From: Reichenbachiella agariperforans
GTDB lineage: Bacteria > Bacteroidota > Bacteroidia > Cytophagales > Cyclobacteriaceae
Length of the DNA stretch: 64,000 nucleotides
Direction: 5' to 3'
NCBI RefSeq assembly: GCF_900142205.1
Contig: NZ_FRAA01000003.1
Span: 1-64,000, forward strand
Of this stretch, positions 32,928 through 42,278 are shown piece after piece; within the stretch, counting starts at the first letter, position 1, and the number at the start of each line of letters is the position of its first letter. Below the pieces are notes generated by a model. The model had not been told where the DNA came from. It worked only from the letters and a program-made list of their open reading frames with translations, and ran no database searches. Made by a program: the position numbers and the translations under genes.

Positions 32928-34158
32928 TTTTCCCTTAGGTTTAAGATGCAAGTATAAAAACTACCTTTCAAACCGATGGAAAATAGGAGGTAAATTTGGG
33001 GCAAGTGATGTCTCGTCAGAGGCTGTAGTAGAGAGATATGTGAGTTTCGGGAAGATACTCGTATAGAGAATACTGATGCGACGAGCCGCTGCAACTTGTA
33101 GGAAGCTTTCGCACCCGTGCAGTGGGTAGTAGCGGAGTAGATTCGGCCAATTATCTCCACACTTTGATTTTGGCCAATGCCAACCTTTAGCTATTCTGCA
33201 AGATGCCCTCATCCTGTTTTTTTGTCATTTCGACCGCTCTATGCTACACGTCATTCCCTTTGCTTGACAAGGGAATCCGCTGGAGTGAACACCATAGTTG
33301 TGTAACAACTGTACTGCCCATAGCGGGGGATTGCTCCGATCTGCGTCCTCGTCCCTCGTCCTGGTCGGGCAATGACGGTCAGTGGGTAATCGTAGGCTCG
33401 GGTCAAGTCTCGCAGTGCACCCAAAAAGACTAAACGCTCGACAGGAAGAAAACACCCACAACAGAACGGACGCCCTTCTTTATTCTAGGTCTTAGCGGAG
33501 GCTAAGAGCAGAGGAGGGACAGATAACCACCAAACTTTCTTAACCCACCGAACGTCCTATTGGCTATATACAGTGTTTGTGATAGTTTTTATCAAATAAG
33601 ATTATTCGTTATAAAAAATAAATGGAGAGGGGTGTCATTAAGTAGTATTATCATCAACAACCATACAAATCCCACTTCCCTAGTAGTCTTTACATACTTG
33701 TTACCCGGACTGTATCCGTTTTTATCAATACTTATTTTACACTAATTCTTCTCGATGGGCTACTGACACCTTTGGGTTCAGTAGATATAGACCTTAGTTG
33801 CTGCGTCGGCCTAGGTGTAGCAAAATAGTCCAAAGTCGGCAAAGTATCAAAAGAAATTAGCAGTGATCAGTAGGGGCAGTACGATGCTTTCGAGTCTCAT
33901 ACTGCTGAGCCTTGACAGAGGAACACCTACCGAACCTACTGCTCATTCAGGGGCCTTTCTTGTCTTAACAAGCCCATGCTTCTCAACGTCCTCACGGGTA
34001 CTGTTATAAACCCCCGCAGACTTCATTCCATACCTGCGCAGGTTTGAAAACAAACCCGCGGGGGTTTAAGCGCAAACCTGCGGGGGTTTAGGCGTAAACC
34101 CGCACAGGTTTGGAGTCAACATCCAGATGGTGCTATGGAAGTCACGGGCAGCGGTTTG
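32928..34158. other. 1.2-kb intergenic stretch without a convincing gene
   Basis: Short open frames on both strands show no recognisable protein features. Visible elements are a GTCATTTCGACC segment near 33226, a hairpin with 8-bp arms (33253-33260 and 33269-33276), a TCTTAGC-ggag-GCTAAGA hairpin near 33491, and the 22-bp palindromic array at 34010-34119. It may be an old insertion hotspot. Confidence 0.7.
34010..34119. repeat. 22-bp tandem array of palindromic units
   Basis: Units start exactly every 22 bp at 34010, 34032, 34054, 34076 and 34098. Each central unit is a 16-bp near-palindrome of the form AAACC(C/T)GCG(C/G)(A/G)GGTTT followed by a 6-nt spacer; the one near 34032 is a full palindrome apart from its first base. 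The period equals that of the array at 15556-15687. Confidence 0.8.
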
Positions 34159-35235
34159 TCAAAAGTCAAAATTCTCAGGTTCTCCCTGTAGCTTACGACC
34201 TTTCAGGATGAGGTCTTTCATCCATTTGGCAGAGTCATATTCTTTTTTTCGACCTTCTGGGGTGAGCCTGATTCCAATTTGCTTTTTCATGAGATACTCC
34301 TCATAGATAGTGGGGAGTATTTCGATCACTTTCTGTCGCTTGTGCCTATCTACAGCGTCTACGACGCTCTCTTGCCAGTCGTCATGGGCTCGGATAGAGA
34401 CCTTCTCTGGGGATGTCCATTTCAGATAGTCCAAAGCATACTTAATTTCCAAATCAGGATTATCCCTCAGCCACTGGCTATAGTCGGTAATAAACCGAGA
34501 GGTCTTTCGGTCTTTGAACCGCTCTGCAAATTTGATCAATTCCTCATCACAAGAACTCAGGTATGGTTTTTCGGGTGGCGCATTCTTCACCTTCTCCTCA
34601 TGGTCAGCATGTATACTTTCCATACTCTTTTTAATATAGAACAACTCCTTTTCTAACCTGAGCGGGGGCTGCTGTAGCAGCGTATAATTGCCTGTGTGCG
34701 TATTGTGAAAGTCAAAATAGGCAATACCCGTCTCTCCCTCCTCCATGTAGTGCTCTTGTATATCTTGGTATTGCTGATAGTCCATTTCGTACACTTCGCG
34801 GTGATCTATTTCGTCGGATTGGTAGTAATCGATATACTGATCTAGGTCTACTTCAGAAATATCCGATAGCACTGAATAATCTAACACATGCCCTCCTACC
34901 GTCACAAAATCATGCGTAATCTCAATCTCGGGTAGGTCTGTCACCTGCCCGGCCTGCCAGCGACAGCACAGGTCAAAGAGCTTTTTTTGCTGGATTTCGC
35001 GCAGACAGTACCATGCCGAATCCTGCCATATATCCCATAGGTAGCGTTGCTGAAACTTGGTAAAGTCGCCATACACCAGCAGGTTGGCCTTGTGGTGCGC
35101 ATAGGCTTTGGCAAAGAGAGGTATCGAGTTGTCACGATACTGCAAAAAAAACGCTTCATAACGTGGGTCGGACAGCAATTCTTCGATGATTTGGTTTTGC
35201 ACCTTATCGTACTCTTTTAGTTGGTTAGCTTTCAT
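34159..35235 (-). CDS. Orphan protein of unknown function
   Basis: 358 residues from ATG 35235; an upstream in-frame ATG at 35322 would add 29 residues that look like translated promoter sequence. Not recognised. No signal peptide, no membrane segment. It is rich in Tyr, Gln, Glu and Asp, with clusters such as Y-Y-Q-S-D-E-I-D-H-R-E-V-Y-E-M-D-Y-Q-Q-Y, and a basic C-terminal third. It stands alone between the 22-bp palindromic array (immediately downstream) and pckA. Its length and regular codon use argue for a real gene. Confidence 0.65.
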   Translation of the reverse strand: MKANQLKEYDKVQNQIIEELLSDPRYEAFFLQYRDNSIPLFAKAYAHHKANLLVYGDFTKFQQRYLWDIWQDSAWYCLREIQQKKLFDLCCRWQAGQVTDLPEIEITHDFVTVGGHVLDYSVLSDISEVDLDQYIDYYQSDEIDHREVYEMDYQQYQDIQEHYMEEGETGIAYFDFHNTHTGNYTLLQQPPLRLEKELFYIKKSMESIHADHEEKVKNAPPEKPYLSSCDEELIKFAERFKDRKTSRFITDYSQWLRDNPDLEIKYALDYLKWTSPEKVSIRAHDDWQESVVDAVDRHKRQKVIEILPTIYEEYLMKKQIGIRLTPEGRKKEYDSAKWMKDLILKGRKLQGEPENFDF

Positions 35236-35426
35236 AGTTTCGTTTAGGTCTGAATGAGGCCATTCAGGGGTTAGTTCAATATATAATCTCGAAACAGTGC
35301 TGACTATCAATCCATTGATCAACTCATCACACTATAGTGAATATAATAAATATGCTCAAAATGTAAAAATGTGATCTGCGAGAATATATATCGGCACCAA
35401 ATACCTAGCGATATACAGAAATGGGC

Positions 35427-35457
35427 AAAAAAAAGGCCACCCTAGTAAAAGGTGGCC
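35427..35457 (-). terminator. Terminator of pckA
   Basis: GGCCACC (35435-35441) pairs with GGTGGCC (35451-35457). On the minus strand the stem is followed by eight T residues, 20 bp after the pckA stop. Confidence 0.88.
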
Positions 35458-35476
35458 ACAACTCACGAATTAGGCA

Positions 35477-37099
35477 TTAGGCCAAAACAGAATCCTCTAC
35501 GACGGGTGCTCCTGACATAATCTCATCATTGGCATACTCCTCGAATTTCACAAAGTTAGCGACGAACTGACTCGCTAGCTTATCCGCTTTTCGGTCATAG
35601 GCTGCCTGATCTGCCCATGTATTTCTAGGGTTGAGTATCTCAGCGGGGACACCTGCCACGGCATCAGGCATGGCCAGGCCGAAGACTGGATGCTGGCTAT
35701 AGTTGACATCATCCAACTTGCCTTCTAGCGCCGCAGAGATCATGGCTCTGGTGTATTTCAGTTTGATACGCTGTCCTACACCATATTCTCCACCAGACCA
35801 TCCGGTGTTGATCAACCAGATGTTGACATCATGCGTTTTGATTTTCTCTCCTAGAAGTTCCGCATATTTGGTCGGGTGTAGTGGCATGAATGGTGCCCCA
35901 AAACACGCTGAGAAAACACTCACTGGCTCAGTTATTCCCGCCTCGGTACCTGCTACCTTGGCAGTAAAACCAGAAATAAAATGATACATGGCCTGTCCTA
36001 CGGTCAGTTTAGAGATCGGAGGCAGTACCCCACTGGCGTCACAGGTCAGAAAGAATATATTTTCTGGAATCCCTCCTACAGATGGCGTGACCGCATTCTT
36101 AACATTTTTGAGTGGATAAGACACCCGTGTATTCTCTGTGATACTGCAGTCAGCATAATTCACCGTGTTGGTCCCAGGATAGAATTTGGTATTCTCTAGT
36201 ATGGCACCAAATTTAATCGCATCCCATATCTCTGGTTCTTTCTCCTGCGTCAGGTCGATGGTTTTGGCATAGCAGCCTCCTTCGAAGTTGAAGATTCCCT
36301 CGTCTGTCCATCCATGCTCATCGTCACCGATCAGCAGTCTATTCGGATCAGCAGATAGGGTGGTCTTGCCTGTACCTGATAGGCCAAAGAAAACTGCGCT
36401 ATCGCCACGTTCCTTGCCGATATTGGCACTACAGTGCATAGAGAGTACATGGTCTTTGTCTGGTAGGAGGAAATTGAGCACTGAGAAAATTCCTTTTTTG
36501 GTCTCTCCTGTATAGCCCGTACCTCCCACCATGATCACTTTCTTGGTGAAGTTGACAATCGCAAAATTCTTTTGGCGTGTGCCGTCTACCTCTGGATCAG
36601 CATAGAACTCTGGGACAGCCAAAACAGTGAACTCAGGATGGAAATCCGTCAAGTCATCGTTTTCAGGCTGGATGAACATGTTGTAGCAAAACAGATTGTG
36701 CCAAGCCTGTGTATCGATCACCCGGACTTTCAACCGGTGCTGAGGGTCAGCACCAGCATAGGCATCACGCACATATAATATTTTATCACCCAGTGATGCC
36801 ACCATCTTGTTGTACAACGCGTCGAACTTGTCCTCATCAAATGAGATATTGATATCGCCCCACCACACTTTGTCTTTGGTGATGGCGTCTTTGACAATGT
36901 AGCGATCCTTAGGAGATCTACCTGTGAACTTACCGGTACGGCACATCAGCGCACCTGTATCAGTCAAGACACCTTCGTCTTTTTTGACTGCTTCTGTGAT
37001 CAACTCGGCGGGAGTCAAATTCCACAATACGCCTTTGACATGCTCTAAGCCTAGCTCGATCATGTCTTCCATTAGTGACTTTAGATTTGTGTTTTTCAT
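35477..37099 (-). CDS. pckA: Phosphoenolpyruvate carboxykinase (ATP)
   Basis: 540 residues, full length. P-loop G-L-S-G-T-G-K-T (239-246), then D-D-E-H-G-W with the metal-binding Asp, and R-T-G-K-F-T-G-R-S-P-K-D-R at about 54-66. It converts oxaloacetate to PEP with ATP, the first committed step of gluconeogenesis. Transcribed alone, divergent from the DASS transporter. Confidence 0.97.
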   Translation of the reverse strand: MKNTNLKSLMEDMIELGLEHVKGVLWNLTPAELITEAVKKDEGVLTDTGALMCRTGKFTGRSPKDRYIVKDAITKDKVWWGDINISFDEDKFDALYNKMVASLGDKILYVRDAYAGADPQHRLKVRVIDTQAWHNLFCYNMFIQPENDDLTDFHPEFTVLAVPEFYADPEVDGTRQKNFAIVNFTKKVIMVGGTGYTGETKKGIFSVLNFLLPDKDHVLSMHCSANIGKERGDSAVFFGLSGTGKTTLSADPNRLLIGDDEHGWTDEGIFNFEGGCYAKTIDLTQEKEPEIWDAIKFGAILENTKFYPGTNTVNYADCSITENTRVSYPLKNVKNAVTPSVGGIPENIFFLTCDASGVLPPISKLTVGQAMYHFISGFTAKVAGTEAGITEPVSVFSACFGAPFMPLHPTKYAELLGEKIKTHDVNIWLINTGWSGGEYGVGQRIKLKYTRAMISAALEGKLDDVNYSQHPVFGLAMPDAVAGVPAEILNPRNTWADQAAYDRKADKLASQFVANFVKFEEYANDEIMSGAPVVEDSVLA

Positions 37100-37242
37100 T
37101 ACAGTGAGATTTAGTTATCGTTCGCTTTTGATATACTTTATATGGCCCTCACTTAGATATCAGGAAGGTCACCACCAAGGAATTCAGCCTTTGTACTGCC
37201 CTGATGGCCTAACAAATTGACGCATTCTTCTAGTCAATAAAA

Positions 37243-37308
37243 CTGATCAAGATCAGCCCTTCACATGTTTTGGGTCACCTCTTTGATCCACGCTTGATTC
37301 TACATTTG
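37243..37308. promoter_or_regulatory. Fnr-like dyad and candidate promoter before the DASS operon
   Basis: CTGAT-CAAG-ATCAG at 37243-37256 matches the TTGAT-N4-ATCAA pattern at 8 of 10 half-site positions. TACATTTG at 37301-37308 is a perfect TAnnTTTG element for the plus-strand operon; the nearest TTTG (37282-37285) is only 15 bp away, closer than usual. Assignment is tentative. Confidence 0.4.
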
Positions 37309-37338
37309 TTCTATTACTGACCTCTAGAACAAAATCAA

Positions 37339-38754
37339 GTGACCTCACAAGCTAAAAATTTCATCCTTAGTCTGGTAGTAGCCATCGCCATTGTGCTCAT
37401 CCCCAGCCAGTACTTTCCTCTAGCACAGCTCAGCGTCATCGAGCAACGTGTGATGGCACTCTTCGTATTTGCAGCGATGCTGTGGGTACTGGAGCCTATT
37501 CCTATCTATGCCACCTCTATTTTGATCATTGTACTAGAGCTCTTGACGATCTCCACTTCAGGGATCAATGTCCTGATCGACAATCAGGGCGACCATTTCG
37601 GTGAGTTGATTGCCTACAAAGACATCATGGGCACCTTTGCCTCTCCCATCATACTGCTCTTTCTTGGTGGTTTTTTCCTAGCGATGGCCTCTACCAAATA
37701 TCGACTAGATCAGGGATTGGCCAAGGTCCTGCTCAAGCCCTTTGGCACACGCCCCAAAATGATCATGCTAGGACTGATGATCATCACAGCGGTATTTTCC
37801 ATGTTTATGAGTAACACCGCTACGACGGCTATGATGCTGGCTATTCTGGCACCTGTATTGACCTGTTTCGACGAGAAAGACCCTGGACGAATTGCCTTTG
37901 CTCTCAGCATCCCATTCGCGGCTAACATCGGCGGGATAGGCACACCGATAGGTACACCTCCCAACGCCCTCGCCCTGAAATATCTGACAGGCGAAAACAA
38001 CATTGGCTTTGGCGAGTGGATGGCATTTGGTGTTCCCTTTGTCATCGTCCTGTTGGCAGTAGCCTGGTTTCTCTTGCTCAAATTCTTCCCTCCCAAGGCC
38101 GAACACTTGGCACTAGAGATCAAAGGCAAATTCATGACCTCTCGCAAAGCCATCATCGTCTATGTCACCTTCGGCCTCACTATCCTGCTATGGTTGTTTG
38201 ATTTCGTACATGGTATGAACTCCTATACCGTCGCGATGATTCCTGTGGCTGTCTTTCTGGCCTTTGGTATCATCACCAAAGAAGATCTAAAGAAAATGAG
38301 TTGGGATGTCCTATGGCTCGTCTCAGGAGGGATCGCTCTAGGCCTAGGGCTAGAAAAGAGCGGCTTGGCAGCACACTTGGTCAACAGCATCCCTTTTGAT
38401 CAGTATGCCCCTGTGTTGATCGTAGCGATGGCTGCCATACTTGCAACGATCATGGCCAACTTCATGTCCAACACTGCGACTGCCAACCTGCTACTGCCCA
38501 TCATCACAGCAGTAGGTGTGTCAGTCATGAGCCTCGAAGCGCTCGGAGGCGCAAAAATGCTCATCCTCGCCACCACACTAGCTGCATCCCTGGGCATGTC
38601 CCTACCGATCAGCACTCCGCCCAATGCACTCGCTCATGCGACAGGCATGATAGAATCTCGGCATATGTCCAAAGTAGGCGTCACCTTGGCCATAGTAGGT
38701 TTAGTCCTCATAGGCATACTCATGTACGTTTTGAACAAAGTCAATTTTTTATAG
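37339..38754 (+). CDS. DASS-family (SLC13) sodium/anion symporter
   Basis: 471 residues from a GTG start. About 11-12 membrane segments. Two copies of the substrate- and sodium-binding motif Ser-Asn-Thr occur, at 158-160 (M-S-N-T-A-T-T-A-M-M) and near 375 (M-S-N-T-A-T-A-N-L-L-L-P), the hallmark of divalent-anion:Na+ symporters. Substrate probably a dicarboxylate such as succinate, malate or fumarate; sulfate or phosphate cannot be excluded. First gene of a four-gene operon with a kinase, a receiver and a porin. Divergence from pckA fits C4-dicarboxylate gluconeogenesis. Confidence 0.9.
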   Translation: MTSQAKNFILSLVVAIAIVLIPSQYFPLAQLSVIEQRVMALFVFAAMLWVLEPIPIYATSILIIVLELLTISTSGINVLIDNQGDHFGELIAYKDIMGTFASPIILLFLGGFFLAMASTKYRLDQGLAKVLLKPFGTRPKMIMLGLMIITAVFSMFMSNTATTAMMLAILAPVLTCFDEKDPGRIAFALSIPFAANIGGIGTPIGTPPNALALKYLTGENNIGFGEWMAFGVPFVIVLLAVAWFLLLKFFPPKAEHLALEIKGKFMTSRKAIIVYVTFGLTILLWLFDFVHGMNSYTVAMIPVAVFLAFGIITKEDLKKMSWDVLWLVSGGIALGLGLEKSGLAAHLVNSIPFDQYAPVLIVAMAAILATIMANFMSNTATANLLLPIITAVGVSVMSLEALGGAKMLILATTLAASLGMSLPISTPPNALAHATGMIESRHMSKVGVTLAIVGLVLIGILMYVLNKVNFL

Positions 38755-38760
38755 CACGTC

Positions 38761-40131
38761 ATGGAAGGAAAAGGAAACAAACTATCCAGTTTTACCGATA
38801 CGAGTTGGTTGAAGAAACATTTCTTCTCCAATCCCGCACAGAAAGTATTGCTCAAAAAAGGAGAGACAATCCTGAAGCAGGGAGAGAAAAATGACCGCAT
38901 CTACTATGTCGCTAGTGGCAAACTCAGTGGCCACCATCAGCCCGAAAATGGGAGTATACTGTTGATATTTCAGACAGGAGCAGATGCGGTATTGGGGATC
39001 TACAGTTTCTTTTCTCCAGACGGATGCAGCTACACGACTGTCACAGCAGACGAAGACACGACCCTATACTATATGAGCAAGGCTAACCTGCCAGCCAAAG
39101 ATCACCCCGACCACTTGCTGTTTTCGGAGCATATCCTACCGATCATCGTCAATGAGATCTACCTCAGACAAATGCTCGTCGTACGAAATGCTACCCAAAT
39201 GGAGGTCACACTCAAAAAGCTCATGCAAAGCGAAAAGCTAGCGACACTAGGACAACTCGCTGCAGGGCTAGCTCACGAACTAAACAATGCCATCGGTGTA
39301 TTGCAAAACAAAACCCAATGGATGACCGATCGACTAAAGACAATTTTCAATCACAAAGAATTTGATCATGTGTACCCGATGTTCGTCAAAGGGCTCGAAC
39401 AAGGGCAACATTGCTCTACTGCCGAAGCAAGAAAACGCAAAGAGCAAATCAAAAAGACACTCAAAATAGACGACCGACTAGCCAAAAAACTAGCAAGGAT
39501 CAATCTCACAGACGATGAAATCCAACAAATAGCCAAACAAAACCAAAGCACAGCTATCGAAGAGATGGACGAGTTTTGGGAGATAGGTATGGCGCTGCAT
39601 GATATGCAAGTGGCATCCACACACACCACACATGTCATTCGCTCAATCAAAGACCTAGGATCTCAAAACCATAGCAACGTACAAGCATGCGATCTACGAT
39701 TAACCTTCAAAAAGTCACTCTCACTCCTGTCCAACATGACAAGAACGATCTCAATCGATTTGGCAATCGAAAAAGGATTGATGCTAGTCGCTCGCGAAGG
39801 AGATTTGATACAGATCTGGGTCAACCTCATCAAAAATGCAGCCGAAAGCCTAGTCAATGCCCATACGCCAAACCCTAGTATACGGCTGGTTTCTGAACTG
39901 CATCAGGACAGCATCCAGATCCAAATCATTGACAATGGACCTGGTATACCACATCACCTGCTATCGACGATTTTCCAACCCAACGTCACCACCAAAGTGT
40001 CTGGCCTATCCTTTGGCCTGGGACTCGGGCTATCTATTGTCCAAAAAATCATCACCAGCTACGGAGGTACCATATCAGTGACCTCCCAAGCGGGGCGTAC
40101 CGCTTTCAACATTCAACTACCTAAAGCATAA
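38761..40131 (+). CDS. Sensor histidine kinase with N-terminal cNMP-binding-like domain
   Basis: 456 residues, no membrane segment. A cyclic-nucleotide-binding-like barrel (about 20-125) precedes a HisKA domain with H-box G-L-A-H-E-L-N-N (His 172). A charged helical insertion of roughly 100 residues follows. The HATPase domain contains the N-box (I-W-V-N-L-I-K-N-A-A-E-S), D-N-G-P-G-I-P and G-L-G-L-G-L-S-I-V. It starts 6 bp after the transporter and ends 4 bp before the receiver gene. It is a cytoplasmic kinase that may read a small effector or the transporter state; the ligand is unknown. Confidence 0.9.
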   Translation: MEGKGNKLSSFTDTSWLKKHFFSNPAQKVLLKKGETILKQGEKNDRIYYVASGKLSGHHQPENGSILLIFQTGADAVLGIYSFFSPDGCSYTTVTADEDTTLYYMSKANLPAKDHPDHLLFSEHILPIIVNEIYLRQMLVVRNATQMEVTLKKLMQSEKLATLGQLAAGLAHELNNAIGVLQNKTQWMTDRLKTIFNHKEFDHVYPMFVKGLEQGQHCSTAEARKRKEQIKKTLKIDDRLAKKLARINLTDDEIQQIAKQNQSTAIEEMDEFWEIGMALHDMQVASTHTTHVIRSIKDLGSQNHSNVQACDLRLTFKKSLSLLSNMTRTISIDLAIEKGLMLVAREGDLIQIWVNLIKNAAESLVNAHTPNPSIRLVSELHQDSIQIQIIDNGPGIPHHLLSTIFQPNVTTKVSGLSFGLGLGLSIVQKIITSYGGTISVTSQAGRTAFNIQLPKA

Positions 40132-40135
40132 CATC

Positions 40136-40618
40136 ATGGAAAAAATATATATCATCTGTGTCGAGGATCAAAGAGAGGTTCTCAATACCATCGCTACCCA
40201 ACTCTCCAGCTTGGATCAGTACGTGATCATAGAAGAGTGTGAATCCGCACCCGAGGCAGAAGAACTCATAGAAGAGATAGACACCAAGGGAGATTTCATC
40301 GCAGTAGTCGTATCTGACCATGTGATGCCCGGCAAAACAGGCGTAGAACTACTCACTACCCTCCACAATGACCAGCGGTTTTCGGATACCAAGAAAATCC
40401 TCCTCACAGGTCAGGCTACCCATATGGACACGATACAGGCCATCAACATGGCGGGGATTGACTACTATCTCGAGAAGCCATGGCAGGCAGATGACCTCCT
40501 CCACAAGATAAAAATACTCTTGACCTCATACATCATCCAAAAAGGACTTAACTACAAACTATTCTTGGAGGTGCTTGATCAAGAAACACTTTTTGGTCTT
40601 TTAAAACAAACACCATGA
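40136..40618 (+). CDS. Stand-alone response regulator receiver protein
   Basis: 160 residues. Receiver domain (1-125) with acidic pocket Glu 10-Asp 11, phospho-acceptor Asp 61 in V-S-D-H-V-M-P-G and the conserved Lys in L-E-K-P-W. The C-terminal 35 residues are helical with no DNA-binding or enzymatic motif. It may signal by protein contact, or pass phosphate on to another regulator. Overlaps the porin gene by 4 bp (ATGA). Confidence 0.9.
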   Translation: MEKIYIICVEDQREVLNTIATQLSSLDQYVIIEECESAPEAEELIEEIDTKGDFIAVVVSDHVMPGKTGVELLTTLHNDQRFSDTKKILLTGQATHMDTIQAINMAGIDYYLEKPWQADDLLHKIKILLTSYIIQKGLNYKLFLEVLDQETLFGLLKQTP

Positions 40619-41934
40619 TTGGGCATAACAAGAAGTTTTCACGGCTACTCGTGTACGTACTGAATATTGTGTTATTGACGATGACCTATGGGTGGGCGAC
40701 TATGTCCTATGCCCAACCCGTCACTCCCCCACAGCTAAAACTAGGGAACCAATCTCAGCTCAAATTGTCTGCCTCTGCTCAGCTCTGGCTCAGAACTACC
40801 GAACTAAACCCTGGCACGACCATTCAAGGAGAAACCAAAGACTATGTCAGTGATGTATCCATACGCAGGTTTCGAATGATTCTATCTGGATCAATCACCG
40901 ACCGATGGTACGTCAAGTTCCAACTGGGAACCAACAACCTCAACTACATCAACAACAACAGCACGCTGAAAATACTGGATATAGAGACCTCCTATCGCTT
41001 TGCCGATGTTTTCGAAATAGGAGGAGGCAAAAATGCCTACGTCGGACTCTCTCGCTATGCTGCTCCTGCCACTTCATCTGCCCTCAGCTATGACTGCCCA
41101 CTATTCACCATGCCCACAGTCGGTATCAGCGATGACCTCCTGCGCAAGTTCAGCCTCTATGCCAAAGGCAACATCGGACACTTCGCCTACCGCGCAGTAG
41201 TCGCTCGTCCACTCGCTGTATATCAAAATACGCTAAGTGAGGAGGCCAATTTCTACAGCAACTTCCCTGACCTCCAGTACTCTGCCTATCTCAGTTATGA
41301 GTTTATGGACAGAGAGAGTCAAACCAGTGCTTTCAAGGCAGGCACCTACCATGGCAGCAAAAAAATCATAAATCTCAGTGTAGGGTTCTTGTATCAAGAG
41401 GACGCACTGGCAGGACTTGACACACAGATGGACACCATCAGCTATGACATGCTCCTACTGGCGGCTGATTTTTTCATGGATCTACCACTCAACAATGAGA
41501 ACAGCCGCTCTGTCACCGTCTATCTTGGATACTTCGACTATGATTTCGGAAAAGACTACATCCGCCTCTCTGGTGCCAACAACCCGAGCAATGGCGTGAG
41601 GAACGGTTCATACGCTGGGGCGGGCAACTCCTTCCCTACTACCGGAACAGGACAGGTCGCCTATCTACAGTTGGGCTACCGTACACGTATCAGCCCAAAC
41701 GAAAAGTTGCCTTACCTTCAACCCTATGCTTCCATACAAGTTGCCGACTATGATGGACTAAATGACCAAATGATCATGTATGACTATGGGCTTAACTTCT
41801 TATTCGACGGTCACAGATCCAAACTAACCTTAGCCATCCAAAACCGCCCGATCTACAGCAACCAAACCCGTGACTACTCCCAAGTCACCGAACGCATGGA
41901 TATGTGGATACTACAGTACCAGTTCAAGATTTAA
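40615..41934 (+). CDS. Outer membrane porin (phosphate-selective porin O/P-like)
   Basis: 439 residues. A signal peptide with a hydrophobic core (about 12-35) ends M-S-Y-A-Q. The mature part begins with an amphipathic barrel, S-I-R-R-F-R-M-I-L-S-G-S-I-T-D-R-W-Y-V-K-F-Q-L-G, the typical first strands of OprP/OprO-like porins, and ends in a terminal strand (W-I-L-Q-Y-Q-F-K-I). Co-translated with the receiver and so with the DASS transporter: probably the outer membrane pore for the same anion. Confidence 0.82.
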   Translation: MIGHNKKFSRLLVYVLNIVLLTMTYGWATMSYAQPVTPPQLKLGNQSQLKLSASAQLWLRTTELNPGTTIQGETKDYVSDVSIRRFRMILSGSITDRWYVKFQLGTNNLNYINNNSTLKILDIETSYRFADVFEIGGGKNAYVGLSRYAAPATSSALSYDCPLFTMPTVGISDDLLRKFSLYAKGNIGHFAYRAVVARPLAVYQNTLSEEANFYSNFPDLQYSAYLSYEFMDRESQTSAFKAGTYHGSKKIINLSVGFLYQEDALAGLDTQMDTISYDMLLLAADFFMDLPLNNENSRSVTVYLGYFDYDFGKDYIRLSGANNPSNGVRNGSYAGAGNSFPTTGTGQVAYLQLGYRTRISPNEKLPYLQPYASIQVADYDGLNDQMIMYDYGLNFLFDGHRSKLTLAIQNRPIYSNQTRDYSQVTERMDMWILQYQFKI

Positions 41935-42278
41935 ATCCTTTAACTGGTAGGTCAATACAAGAATCAAACTGCCAGTTTCTAACAATGTATACTCTCGTCC
42001 CTAAATAGGCATACTGTCGTTTTATGTGTCCATCAAGAAAGAATAAGTAAGAGCCATTTATGCTCTCTCAGATTGAGAAAAATTAGTAACGCAATCGGTT
42101 GCGTGATATGCATTCTATCTATAAATTTGAGCTTTATAACACAAGGTTACCGTAATCAAAACAGCAACACTTAATCTCTCCACCTACTCGTAATGTTGAA
42201 AAATGCACTCCTAGTTTGCATAGCCCCTACTTAGATAGAAACGCATACAAAGTATAAATACAAATAAGAGCAACTAAT
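41935..42278. other. 344-bp promoter region of the GH43 gene
   Basis: No gene. It holds a LacI-type operator and a promoter (42089-42129). The 150-nt leader before the GH43 start shows no strong fold. Confidence 0.7.
42089..42129 (+). promoter_or_regulatory. LacI-type operator overlapping a Bacteroidota promoter
   Basis: ACGCAATCGGTTGCGT (42089-42104) is palindromic at 14 of 16 positions with the central CG typical of LacI/GalR operators. GTTG at 42098-42101, 20 bp, then TAAATTTG at 42122-42129 fits the Bacteroidota -33/-7 promoter. The operator covers the -33 box, so a repressor should block transcription of the GH43 gene. No LacI-family gene lies in this window. Confidence 0.72.

Noticed and set aside
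33225-33461. Protein-coding gene on the minus strand
   Set aside because: Composition is random-looking, rich in Cys and Arg, with no signal or domain; it overlies a repeat-like segment.
34010-34119. CRISPR array
   Set aside because: Units are 16-bp palindromes with 6-nt spacers, far too short for spacers, and no cas gene is near.
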